Source: JAAYCI01 sp031551695 (GTDB lineage: Bacteria; Bacillota; Clostridia; Oscillospirales; Ruminococcaceae). From it: 37,192 nucleotides of DNA. The DNA lies in assembly GCA_031551695.1 (NCBI GenBank), contig JAVBNG010000059.1:1-37192 (forward strand), in the 5' to 3' direction. The notes under the pieces are model-generated. The model was given only the letters and a program-made list of their open reading frames with translations. It was not told the DNA's origin and did not search any database. Position numbers and translations under genes: made by a program. Shown here in pieces: positions 29,682 through 37,192 of the stretch (position 1 is its first letter; each line of letters starts with the position of its first letter).

Positions 29682-31667
29682 ATGGACTTTGAACAGGCAA
29701 AATGGCGCGCCAGTGAGCTGCGCGCCGCCATTGAGCAAAACGCGGCACTGTATTACGACGAGGACGCGCCCGCCATTACGGACGCACAATATGACGCATT
29801 GACGCGGGAGCTAAAGGCCATTGAGGCAGAGTTCCCCCAGCTTTCCGGCGCCGATTCCCCCACGCAGCGGGTGCTGGGGGCGGTGTCCGCACGGTTTGCC
29901 AAGGTGCGCCACGACGTGAAAATGGACAGCCTGGACGACGTGTTCAGCGAGGACGCACTGCGCGACTTTGACCGCCGGGTAAAGACGGAGTTCCCGGACG
30001 CGGAATATGTGGTGGAGGAAAAAATAGACGGCCTTTCCGTGAGCCTAGAGTATGAAAACGGCGTATTGGTGCGCGGCAGCACGCGGGGCGACGGTGTGGT
30101 GGGTGAGGACGTGACGGAAAACCTGCGCACCATCAAGGACATACCGGAAACCTTAAACGACACCATCGAATTCCTGGAGGTGCGCGGCGAGGTTTACATG
30201 ACAAAGGCGGCGTTTTCCGCCCTGGTGGCGGAGCAGGAAAAGGAAGGCAAAACCCCGGCCAAAAACCCGCGCAATGCCGCCGCGGGCAGCCTGCGCCAAA
30301 AGAACGCGGAGATTACCGCCGCGCGCGGGCTTTCTGTTTTCATCTTCAACGTGCAGCAGGCGCGTGGCCGCGTTTTCGGCACCCACAGGGAAAGCCTGGA
30401 TTATGTGAAAGCCGCCGGCCTGCCCGTGAGCCCTCTTTACAACCTGTTTGAAAACATGGAAGACGCCATTGCAGAAATCAGGCGAATTGGCGAAAAAAGG
30501 TTGGATTTTGACTTTAACATCGACGGTGCAGTTGTGAAGGTGAACAGCCTTACACAGCGTGCCGCCCTGGGCAGCACGGCTAAAGCGCCGCGCTGGGCCG
30601 TGGCGTTCAAGTATCCGCCGGAGGAAAAAAATACGAAGCTGCTGCGCATTGAAATCAACGTGGGGCGCACCGGTGTGCTGACCCCCACGGCGGTGTTCGA
30701 GCCGGTGCAGTTGGCCGGAACCACCGTGGCGCGCGCCAGTCTGCACAACGAGGACTTTATCGAAAATTTCGATTTGCGCATCGGCGACACCATCTGCGTG
30801 AGCAAGGCCGGGGACATCATCCCCGAGGTGATGAGTGTGGTGGCGCATAATCTGGATGAGGCACCCTATCAAATGCCGGAACAATGCCCGTCCTGCGGCG
30901 AAACGGTGACGCGGCTTGCAGACGAGGCGGCCATCCGCTGTGTGAACCCGGAATGCCCGGCGCAAATGCTTCGGAATATCATCCATTTTGCAAGCCGCGA
31001 CGCCATGGACATCGAGGGCCTGGGCGAGGCCGTGTGCGGCCAGTTGGTGGAAAAAAATTACGTGAAAAACGCCGCCGATATTTATTACCTGACGAAAGAA
31101 CAGGTTTTGTCCTTGGATAAGTTCAAGGAAAAATCGGCGGGCAACCTTCTGGCGGCCATCGAGGCGTCTAAAAGCGCGAATTTGGACAAACTGGTGAACG
31201 CGCTGGGCATCCGCAACATTGGCGCAAAGGCGGCGGCGGCACTGGCCGCGCATTTCGGCAGCATGGATGCCATCATGGCGGCCAATGCGGATGAACTGTT
31301 GCAAATAGACGGGTTCGGAGCCATCATGGCGGAAAGTGTGTGTGACTTTTTTGCAAAAGAGGGGACAAAAGACCTGATTAGCCGCCTGCAAAATGCGGGT
31401 ATGAACATGGCGTATGCGGGCGCAGCGCGCACAGACGCGCTCGGCGGCGCCACCATTGTGGTGACGGGCACGCTGCCCACGCTGTCGCGGGACGAGGCCG
31501 AAGCGCTGATCACGCAAAACGGCGGCAAGGCCACGTCCTCCGTGAGCAAAAAGACCGGCTATGTGCTGGCCGGGGAAAACGCCGGCAGCAAACTGGCAAA
31601 GGCGAACGACCTGGGCATTCCCGTCATTACGGAAGCGGAGCTGTTTTCCATGGTGGAAAGGGGCTGA
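29682..31667 (+). CDS. ligA: NAD-dependent DNA ligase LigA
   Basis: A 661-residue ligase that seals nicks in replication and repair using NAD+. In order: the Ia domain (YYDEDAPAITDAQYD), the adenylation domain with the nucleophile Lys114 in EEKIDG, the OB fold, the zinc finger with Cys402, Cys405, Cys420 and Cys425, the helix-hairpin-helix region (LVNALGIRNIGAKAAAAL) and a C-terminal BRCT domain (GATIVVTGTLPTLSRDEAE). All key residues are present and the length is normal. ATG 29682 has GAGGT 8 nt upstream. gatC starts 5 bp after its stop, so the two are probably cotranscribed. Confidence 0.96.
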   Translation: MDFEQAKWRASELRAAIEQNAALYYDEDAPAITDAQYDALTRELKAIEAEFPQLSGADSPTQRVLGAVSARFAKVRHDVKMDSLDDVFSEDALRDFDRRVKTEFPDAEYVVEEKIDGLSVSLEYENGVLVRGSTRGDGVVGEDVTENLRTIKDIPETLNDTIEFLEVRGEVYMTKAAFSALVAEQEKEGKTPAKNPRNAAAGSLRQKNAEITAARGLSVFIFNVQQARGRVFGTHRESLDYVKAAGLPVSPLYNLFENMEDAIAEIRRIGEKRLDFDFNIDGAVVKVNSLTQRAALGSTAKAPRWAVAFKYPPEEKNTKLLRIEINVGRTGVLTPTAVFEPVQLAGTTVARASLHNEDFIENFDLRIGDTICVSKAGDIIPEVMSVVAHNLDEAPYQMPEQCPSCGETVTRLADEAAIRCVNPECPAQMLRNIIHFASRDAMDIEGLGEAVCGQLVEKNYVKNAADIYYLTKEQVLSLDKFKEKSAGNLLAAIEASKSANLDKLVNALGIRNIGAKAAAALAAHFGSMDAIMAANADELLQIDGFGAIMAESVCDFFAKEGTKDLISRLQNAGMNMAYAGAARTDALGGATIVVTGTLPTLSRDEAEALITQNGGKATSSVSKKTGYVLAGENAGSKLAKANDLGIPVITEAELFSMVERG

Positions 31668-31672
31668 AAAGC

Positions 31673-31975
31673 ATGGAACTCGACTTTTCACAGCTGGCAC
31701 GTCTTGCCAAATTAGACGTGCCTATAGAAAAACAAGCTGGTTTTATAAAAGATGTGGAAAACCTGTTGAATCCGTTGGAAAACTCGCTCATGGTGGAAGC
31801 GGAAAATATGGAAAGTGCGGAAAATGTACACTTAGGCGTGCAAACTATGATGCACCTGCGGGCGGATGAGGCACAGCTCTCCACATCAAGAAACGAGCTG
31901 CTGCAAAACGCCGCAAACACGCGCGACGGCTGCTTTTTTGTGCCGAAGCCATCTGGGGAGAAAGCGGCGAAGTGA
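31673..31975 (+). CDS. gatC: Asp/Glu-tRNA amidotransferase subunit C
   Basis: A 100-residue small subunit that stabilises GatA-GatB and wraps around the interface (PF02686). FSQLARLAKLDVPIEKQAGF at the N-terminus and a C-terminal LRADEAQLSTSRNELLQNA, which matches the family's L-R-x-D motif, are typical. Its stop overlaps the possible GTG start of gatA. ATG 31673 follows ligA closely. Together GatCAB convert Glu-tRNA(Gln) and/or Asp-tRNA(Asn). Confidence 0.9.
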   Translation: MELDFSQLARLAKLDVPIEKQAGFIKDVENLLNPLENSLMVEAENMESAENVHLGVQTMMHLRADEAQLSTSRNELLQNAANTRDGCFFVPKPSGEKAAK

Positions 31976-33438
31976 GGAAAATGGCAGAGCAAGCTTTTAC
32001 CGCGTGTGAGATTCGCCATATGATAGAGACCAAAAAAGCCAGCGCCCGGGAAATCGCCGGGGCGCTGCTTCGCCGTGTGGAACAAGCGGACAAAAAGGTC
32101 AACGCGTTTATCACTGTAACGCGCGATCAGACGCTGGCGGAAGCTGAAAAAATTGACGCGAAGGTGGCAAAAGGGGAGGCACTGCCGGCTTTGGCGGGCG
32201 TGCTGGTGGCTCTGAAGGACAATATTTGCACGAAGGGCGTGCCCACCACCTGCGCGTCGCGCATGCTGGCGGATTTTGTGCCCTTTTACAGCGCCACCGC
32301 AGCGGAAAAGCTGGCCGCGGCGGGCGCCGTGCTGCTGGGCAAAACAAATATGGACGAATTCGGCATGGGTTCCACAAATGAGACGTCTTGTTATGGCCCG
32401 GCGCGCAACCCGTGGAACCCGGCGCACACGCCGGGCGGGTCCTCCGGCGGCTCGGCGGCGGCGGTGGCGGCGGGATTTGTGCCCTGCGCCCTTGGCACGG
32501 ACACCGGCGACAGCGTGCGGCTTCCGGCCGCACACTGCGGTGTGCTGGGCCTGCGGCCCACATACGGTGCGGTGTCGCGCTACGGCTTGGTGGCCTTCGC
32601 CTCGTCCATGGACCAAATTGGCCCCATGGCGCGCACGGTGGACGATTTGGCGCTGTTGTTTGCCGCCATTTGCGGCGCGGACACGCCCCGGGACGCCACC
32701 AGCCGGGAGATCGGTTTTGACGCGTGCCTGAATTTGGTTGTTAGCGGCTTGAAAATAGGGATACCAAAGGAATATTTTACAGGCGATGTGGACCCTTGTG
32801 TGGTTAAGGCGGTCCACGCTGCTGTAAAAACACTGGAACAGGCCGGGGCGTCCGTGCTGGAAGTGAGCCTGCCCTCCACGCCCCACGCGCCCGTGGTTTA
32901 CCATGCGCTTTCATCGGCGGAGGCGTTTTCAAACCTTGCGCGGTACGACGGCATTCGCTACGGGCATGCGGCCAAAGTTGATAAAAAAGCGGAAACACCA
33001 GTGGACATCGTTGCAAAAAGCCGGAGCGAGGGCTTTGGCGACGAGGTGCAGCGCCGCGTTTTGTTTGGCGCGCTCCTGCTGTCCGGCGGCGATGCTGGCA
33101 CGTACTTCAGGCGCGCCCGGCTGCTGCGCAGGGCCATCGCGGCCGAGTTTGACGAGGCCTTCGGCAAATGCCACCTGCTGGTGACGCCAACCGCCGCGGC
33201 CCCGGCGGCACGCTTTGGCAGCGGCGTTGCAACTATAAACGCGGCCCAGCACTACACGGCCCCGGCAAGCCTTGCGGGGCTGCCCGCCCTCAGTGTGCCT
33301 TGCGGCCTTTCGCCACAAGGGCTTCCGCTTGGCATGCAGCTGATCGGCCCCGCCGGCAGCGAAAACAGGCTGCTTAGCGTTGCAAAGCGTTTTGAGAGCG
33401 AAACGGGTGGCTTCCCGCTGCCGGAGGTGCTGCCATGA
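31972..33438 (+). CDS. gatA: Asp/Glu-tRNA amidotransferase subunit A
   Basis: The amidase subunit (488 residues), which releases ammonia from glutamine for transamidation. The Ser-cisSer-Lys triad is Lys82 (VALKDN), Ser157 (GGSSGGS) and Ser181. The sequence before Ser181 is DTGDS rather than the common DTGGS, and RLPAAHCG replaces RQPA; the PROSITE-type pattern still allows this. The start is GTG 31972, overlapping the gatC stop as GTGA. ATG 31981 is equally possible and would number the triad 79/154/178, as I recall for the S. aureus enzyme. Its 3' end overlaps gatB by four bases. Confidence 0.94.
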   Translation: MRKMAEQAFTACEIRHMIETKKASAREIAGALLRRVEQADKKVNAFITVTRDQTLAEAEKIDAKVAKGEALPALAGVLVALKDNICTKGVPTTCASRMLADFVPFYSATAAEKLAAAGAVLLGKTNMDEFGMGSTNETSCYGPARNPWNPAHTPGGSSGGSAAAVAAGFVPCALGTDTGDSVRLPAAHCGVLGLRPTYGAVSRYGLVAFASSMDQIGPMARTVDDLALLFAAICGADTPRDATSREIGFDACLNLVVSGLKIGIPKEYFTGDVDPCVVKAVHAAVKTLEQAGASVLEVSLPSTPHAPVVYHALSSAEAFSNLARYDGIRYGHAAKVDKKAETPVDIVAKSRSEGFGDEVQRRVLFGALLLSGGDAGTYFRRARLLRRAIAAEFDEAFGKCHLLVTPTAAAPAARFGSGVATINAAQHYTAPASLAGLPALSVPCGLSPQGLPLGMQLIGPAGSENRLLSVAKRFESETGGFPLPEVLP

Positions 33439-34940
33439 CTATATATTTGGACGAATTTGCCGTGAACACGATGGATGCCGCAAACGGGCAGCCACAGCGT
33501 TTTGAAATGGCGGTTGGCCTTGAGGTACACGCCGAGCTTGCCACCCGGTCCAAACTATTCTGCAGGTGTGAAAATGCCTTTGGCGGCGAGCCAAACACCC
33601 GCTGCTGCCCCGTATGCACCGGCATGCCCGGCGCGCTGCCCGTGCTGAACCAAACGGCGGTGGAGGATGCCATGAAGTTGGGCCTTGCCCTTGGCTGCCG
33701 CATCAACCGTGTGAGCCAAATGGACCGCAAGCATTATTTTTACCCGGATTTGCCGAAGGCGTACCAAATCAGCCAGCAGGACGTTCCCATTTGCGAGGAC
33801 GGGTATCTGGATGTGCTGGCGGGCGATGCGGTGAAGCGCGTGGGCATTACGCGCATCCACCTGGAGGAGGACGCGGGCAAGCTGGTGCACAATGCCGGTG
33901 AAGGCACCCTGGTGGATTACAACCGCTGCGGCGTGCCGCTGGTGGAAATCGTCAGCGAGCCGGACCTGCACAGCGCCGACGAGGCAAAGGCGTATATGGA
34001 GGGCATTGCCGCTGTGCTTCGGTGCCTTGGCGTGTCCGACGTGAAAATGCAGGAAGGCTCCCTGCGGGCGGACGTGAACGTGTCCGTACGGCCGGGAGGG
34101 CAAACTGCGCTTGGCGTGCGTGTGGAAATGAAGAATTTGAACAGCTTTTCCGCCGTGCACCGGGCCATTGTTCACGAGGCGGCACGACAGGAAGCAATCC
34201 TTGCGGCCGGCGGTGCCGTGCCGCAGGAAACCCGCCACTGGGACGACACCGTTAACGAAAGCCGCCCCCTGCGCGCCAAGGAAGCCGCCGGGGAATACCT
34301 CTTTTTCCCGGACCCGGACCTGTTGCCCTTTGTGGTGGAAGAAGGACTCATCACGGAACTGCGGGCGCAGCTGCCGGAATTGCCGCTGGCCAAAACCCTG
34401 CGCTACCATAAAGAGCACGGCCTGCCCCTGCACGAAGCGGGCCTGCTTGCCGGAGACGAAGGCCGTGCGCGGTTTTTTGACGAAACATTGGCGCTGGGCG
34501 CCTGCGCGCCCAAAACGGTGGCAAACTGGCTGCTGGGCGGCGTGGCAAAGCTGTTGAACGAGCGCGGCAATTCCCTGTGTGAAACCAAGCTGACGCCGCA
34601 AAACCTGTGCGGCATGATCCGTATGGTGGAGACCGGCGCCATCTCCGGCACGGCGGCAAAGGACATGCTTCTTCCCGTGCTGATGGACACCGGCACACCG
34701 CCGGAAAAAGCCGCCGCGGACATGGACCTGTCGCAAATCAGCGGGGAGGCGGCGCTGGCGGCGATCGTGGAGAAAACTCTGGCGGTAAATGAAGCCGCCG
34801 TGGCCGATTACCACGGCGGAAAGCAAAACGCGCTGGGGTTTTTGGTGGGGCAGTGCATGAAAGAAAGCACAGGACGTGCAAACCCCGCCATGCTGAAAAC
34901 ACTGGTGGCGCGTGCGCTGGAAAAGGCAAAGCCTTTTTAG
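33435..34940 (+). CDS. gatB: Asp/Glu-tRNA amidotransferase subunit B
   Basis: A 501-residue kinase-like subunit that activates the misacylated tRNA's side chain and binds the tRNA. AVGLEVHAELATRSKLFC at the N-terminus, CPVCTGMPGALPVLN with the zinc-site cysteines, the YFYPDLPKAYQISQ motif and EDAGKLVH are typical of GatB (PF02934). The C-terminal GatB/YqeY tail domain ends in GFLVGQCMKESTGRANP. ATG 33435 overlaps the end of gatA by four bases. A weak hairpin covers its stop codon. Confidence 0.95.
   Translation: MTIYLDEFAVNTMDAANGQPQRFEMAVGLEVHAELATRSKLFCRCENAFGGEPNTRCCPVCTGMPGALPVLNQTAVEDAMKLGLALGCRINRVSQMDRKHYFYPDLPKAYQISQQDVPICEDGYLDVLAGDAVKRVGITRIHLEEDAGKLVHNAGEGTLVDYNRCGVPLVEIVSEPDLHSADEAKAYMEGIAAVLRCLGVSDVKMQEGSLRADVNVSVRPGGQTALGVRVEMKNLNSFSAVHRAIVHEAARQEAILAAGGAVPQETRHWDDTVNESRPLRAKEAAGEYLFFPDPDLLPFVVEEGLITELRAQLPELPLAKTLRYHKEHGLPLHEAGLLAGDEGRARFFDETLALGACAPKTVANWLLGGVAKLLNERGNSLCETKLTPQNLCGMIRMVETGAISGTAAKDMLLPVLMDTGTPPEKAAADMDLSQISGEAALAAIVEKTLAVNEAAVADYHGGKQNALGFLVGQCMKESTGRANPAMLKTLVARALEKAKPF
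34921..34937 (+). terminator. short hairpin over the gatB 3' end
   Basis: AAAAGGC (34921-34927) pairs with GCCTTTT (34931-34937) around AAA and ends in five T. It is a small but complete terminator-like element, just before a new promoter. Confidence 0.5.
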
Positions 34941-34951
34941 GCGGTTTTAGA

Positions 34952-34980
34952 TTGAGTTTTAACCCCGGCAATGCTATAAT
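34952..34980 (+). promoter_or_regulatory. promoter of the asp23-nusB operon
   Basis: TTGAGT (34952-34957), 17 bp and perfect TATAAT (34975-34980), 44 bp before the asp23-like start. It marks a separate transcription unit running into xseA. Confidence 0.8.
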
Positions 34981-35024
34981 AAGTGTCTGATTAAAAAACG
35001 AGCGGCAAGCATAAGGAGACGCAC

Positions 35025-35387
35025 ATGGACGGATTCAATTCCCACTCTTCCGGTGGCAAGCTGAAAATTTCCAGCGAAGCAATCGAGAAAATTGCCAAAC
35101 ACGCGGCTTTGGAGATCGACGGCGTGTGTGGGCTGAAGGTGGTTCCATCGGCCACGAACAGCGTTCTGGGCCGGCTTGGCACGGTGCGCCCGGTGCAAAT
35201 TGTGATGCTGAACGACGTGGCCGACGTGGAAGTTTCCATTGTGGTGCGCTATGGCAGCAAAATTCCGGAAATCAGTGAAAAAGTGCAAAAAAACGTGAAA
35301 AATTCGATCCAGAATATGACCGGCATCACCGTGGGCCTTGTAAACGTGGTGATAACAGGCGTTGAAACGGATGACGCTGCCAAATGA
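35025..35387 (+). CDS. Asp23/Gls24 family protein (DUF322)
   Basis: A 120-residue member of the Asp23/Gls24 family (PF03780), envelope-associated or alkaline-shock proteins of Firmicutes with no known enzyme activity. KLKISSEAIEKIAKHAALEIDGVCGLKV and the repeated hydrophobic and valine-rich end DVEVSIVVRYGSKIPEISEKVQKN are typical. It has no signal peptide. ATG 35025 has AAGGAG 6 nt upstream. The stop overlaps the nusB start by four bases, and the pair with nusB is a common Firmicute arrangement. Confidence 0.92.
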   Translation: MDGFNSHSSGGKLKISSEAIEKIAKHAALEIDGVCGLKVVPSATNSVLGRLGTVRPVQIVMLNDVADVEVSIVVRYGSKIPEISEKVQKNVKNSIQNMTGITVGLVNVVITGVETDDAAK

Positions 35388-35806
35388 AGCAAGCGGAGAC
35401 ACTGAGTAGGCATAAAGCGCGGGAAAATGCCTTTTTGGCGCTGTTTTCCCTTTCTTTCATCGAGGACCCCGACGAGGTGCTGGCCCAGTGCGCCGCGCCG
35501 GACGCGGAGCATCCGCTGGACGAGTATGGCCGCCGGTTGTTTCAAGGGTATACCGCCCACGCGGCTGAAATAGACAAAACCATCGACGGCAACCTGAAAA
35601 ACTGGCGCGCGGAGCGGCTGGCCCGGGTGGATTTGGCGTTGCTGCGCCTTGCCATAGCCGAAATGCGCTATGGCGATGACGACATTGAGAGCATCGCCAT
35701 CAACGAGGCGGTGGAACTGGCGAAAAAATACGGCGAGGACGAGAGCTACCAGTTCGTCAACGGCGTTTTGGGCTCGGTGGCCCGTGCGGCGAAGGTGGGG
35801 GAATGA
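35384..35806 (+). CDS. nusB: transcription antitermination factor NusB
   Basis: A 140-residue all-helical RNA-binding protein that with NusE (S10) nucleates antitermination complexes on rRNA operons. SRHKARENAFLALFSL at the N-terminus, WRAERLARVDLALLRLAIAEM and SIAINEAVELAKKYG-type helices plus FVNGVLGSVAR are the expected hallmarks (PF01029). It overlaps the gene before it and the gene after it by four bases each (ATGA), which implies coupled translation. Confidence 0.93.
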   Translation: MKQAETLSRHKARENAFLALFSLSFIEDPDEVLAQCAAPDAEHPLDEYGRRLFQGYTAHAAEIDKTIDGNLKNWRAERLARVDLALLRLAIAEMRYGDDDIESIAINEAVELAKKYGEDESYQFVNGVLGSVARAAKVGE

Positions 35807-36750
35807 AGGCGCTCGGCGTGGATACCAGCAATTATGCAACCTCTTTGGCGGTGGTGGATTTGCACCGCGAAGAGGTTGTTTGCGCGAAAAAGCGATTTTT
35901 AACGGTGAAAGAGGGCGAACTTGGCCTGCGCCAAAGCGACGCGGTGTTTCACCATACGGTGGCTTTGCCCGCCCTTCTTGCACAAATGCGGGAAGAGGGT
36001 GTTTTGAACGGCATAGGCGCGGTGGGGGTCTCCGCGCGGCCGCGCCCGGAGGAAGGCTCGTACATGCCGTGCTTTTTGGCGGGCGTTTCGTTTGCGTCGG
36101 CCTTCGCGGCAGGGGCGGGGGTACCGCTTCGTCAGGTGTCCCACCAGGAGGGGCATTTGCGCGCGGCGCTGTTCGGCGCGCGGAATGTGTTTTGCCCCGG
36201 CAGCGGGGAGGAACTGTTGTTTTTCCATGTGTCCGGCGGCACCACGGAGCTTTTGCTGGCGCGCGGGTTTCAATTGGAAAAAACCCTCGGCGGCAGCCTG
36301 GACCTGTTCGCGGGCCAGGCGGTGGACCGCCTTGGCGTCAAACTGGGCAGTACCTTTCCCGCCGGGCCCGCGGTAAGCGCCCTTGCGGCGGAATGCGGCG
36401 AAGAGATAAAGCCCAAAATCTCGGCAGACGGGTGCAACTGCCATTTGTCCGGCCTGCAAAACACTTGCGAGCGCTTGCTGGCGGAAGGCAGGCCGCCCGC
36501 ATACGCGGCAAAATACTGCCTGCTGGCCGTGGCGGACACCATGGCGGCCATGGTGCAAAACGCGCGGCAGGCGCGCGGCAATTTGCCCCTGCTGTGCGCG
36601 GGCGGCGTGCTGGCCAGCGCCACGGTGAAGGATCGGCTTGCGGCGCGGCTATCCGATGTATTTTTCGCGCCGCCGGAATATGCGGCGGACAATGCCGTGG
36701 GCGTGGCCATTTTGGGTGGCAAAACGGGAGGTGCGGCGCGTGAACCATGA
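35803..36750 (+). CDS. TsaD/Kae1-like protein (peptidase M22 family paralogue)
   Basis: A 315-residue ASKHA-fold protein related to TsaD/Kae1. It begins ALGVDTSNYATSLAVVD (phosphate-binding loop) and keeps HQEGH with His114 and His118, which in TsaD bind the metal, and FHVSGGTTELLLA, FAGQAVDRLGVKLG and LCAGGVLAS. The TsaD-specific N-terminal HxxxGGVVPELASR stretch is missing and the region reads SDAVFHHTVALPALL. I therefore call it a paralogue rather than the true t6A enzyme. Its function is unknown; it commonly sits beside nusB or xseA in clostridia (from memory). It overlaps nusB by four bases and xseA by eleven. Confidence 0.82.
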   Translation: MKALGVDTSNYATSLAVVDLHREEVVCAKKRFLTVKEGELGLRQSDAVFHHTVALPALLAQMREEGVLNGIGAVGVSARPRPEEGSYMPCFLAGVSFASAFAAGAGVPLRQVSHQEGHLRAALFGARNVFCPGSGEELLFFHVSGGTTELLLARGFQLEKTLGGSLDLFAGQAVDRLGVKLGSTFPAGPAVSALAAECGEEIKPKISADGCNCHLSGLQNTCERLLAEGRPPAYAAKYCLLAVADTMAAMVQNARQARGNLPLLCAGGVLASATVKDRLAARLSDVFFAPPEYAADNAVGVAILGGKTGGAAREP

Positions 36751-37192
36751 CAATACCATCACCGTGTCGGCGCTGAACGCCTATGTGCGCACGCTGCTGG
36801 AAACAGACCCCGTGGTGACGGACGTGGCCATCCGGGGGGAAATCAGCAATTTTAACCGGCATTTTAAAACAGGCCACTGCTATTTTACGCTGAAGGACGA
36901 AAAAGCCGGTGTAAAGGCGGTGCTGTTTCGCTCCCATGCGGACAATCTCTCATTTCAGCCAAAAAACGGCGACCGTGTGGTGGTGCGTGGGCGGGTGTCC
37001 CTGTACGAGCGGGACGGCGCGTTCCAGATGTACGCCGAGTGGATGTTTTTGGATGGGGAGGGCGCCATCCATCTGGCCTTCGAGCGGTTGAAGGAGCGGC
37101 TTGACGCGAAAGGATTTTTTGCGCCGGAGCACAAAAAGCCCCTGCTGCGCCACCCGCGCACGGTGGGTCTTGTCACGTCCAAAACCGGCGCG
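36740..37192 (+). CDS. xseA: exodeoxyribonuclease VII large subunit (N-terminal part)
   Basis: The first 151 residues, cut by the window end. The OB-fold domain opens TVSALNAYVRTLLETDPVVTDV and continues with IRGEISNFNRHFKTGHCYFTLKDE, highly typical of XseA (PF13742). GLVTSKTGA begins the catalytic domain (PF02601). With XseB it degrades single-stranded DNA. The start is GTG 36740, with GGAGG (36727-36731) 8 nt upstream; the nearby ATG 36747 is out of frame. It overlaps the TsaD-like gene by 11 bases. Confidence 0.94.
   Translation, partial: MNHDNTITVSALNAYVRTLLETDPVVTDVAIRGEISNFNRHFKTGHCYFTLKDEKAGVKAVLFRSHADNLSFQPKNGDRVVVRGRVSLYERDGAFQMYAEWMFLDGEGAIHLAFERLKERLDAKGFFAPEHKKPLLRHPRTVGLVTSKTGA

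Noticed and set aside
30153..31700. Open frame of 515 codons on the minus strand across ligA
   Set aside because: Shadow of ligA; His/Ala-rich with no motif.
31972..33438. GatA with DTGDS instead of DTGGS looked like an active-site defect
   Set aside because: The Ser-cisSer-Lys triad is intact and spaced correctly, and by memory other Firmicute GatA proteins also have TGDS; more likely a lineage variant.

Overview
The window looks like a chromosomal segment of a low-GC-type Gram-positive lineage that has itself become GC-rich, most likely a clostridial (Oscillospiraceae/Ruminococcaceae-like) bacterium. Supporting signs are purine-rich AGGAGG ribosome sites, sigma-A promoters (TTGACA/TATAAT), single-membrane lipoproteins, the Firmicute gene order phoH-ybeY-dgkA-era-recO, GatCAB instead of GlnRS-type charging, an Asp23-nusB pair, and frequent GTG/TTG starts. 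Species assignment is inference; no rRNA is present.

Layout. 1-1435 (minus): the start of an AI-2E-type membrane protein gene, preceded by a small HPr-like protein. 1679-7629 (plus): a branched-chain amino-acid ABC importer (livJ-H-M-G-F) running by overlaps into an AzlC-AzlD exporter. 7647-10877 (plus): an ECF vitamin-type transporter (S component, fused double ATPase, T component) with its own promoter. 10934-12950 (plus): a KtrB/TrkH potassium channel and a short KtrA. 12951-14510: a genetic scar made of a recombinase without its catalytic domain, an orphan VbhA-type antitoxin and the first ten codons of a lost methyltransferase copy.

14512-20780 is the most interesting part. A methyltransferase, a THEP1-like NTPase, an FmdE-family protein, a second methyltransferase and a FecCD-type ABC transporter (binding protein, ATPase, permease) are arranged around two control regions. 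These carry three near-perfect inverted repeats of one geometry: CG(T/A)TATRT, 8 bp, then AYATA(A/T)CG. That matches the ModE (molybdate/tungstate regulator) operator consensus as I remember it. One operator covers the -10 of the NTPase-FmdE promoter and one sits just after the start site of a perfect-consensus promoter for the ABC operon. I infer a molybdate/tungstate (or similar metal) uptake and handling regulon with unusual accessory enzymes.

20914-22402 (minus): tRNA-Thr(CGU) followed by a cofactor-independent phosphoglycerate mutase. 22501-23134: two small unknown genes. 23362-37192 (plus): a dense housekeeping run: phoH, ybeY, dgkA, era, recO, mutS2, ligA, gatC, gatA, gatB, asp23-like, nusB, a TsaD-like paralogue and the start of xseA. 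Most genes there overlap or nearly touch; clear breaks are a terminator after mutS2 and a promoter before the asp23-like gene. No CRISPR array, intact insertion sequence, rRNA or recognisable riboswitch was seen.
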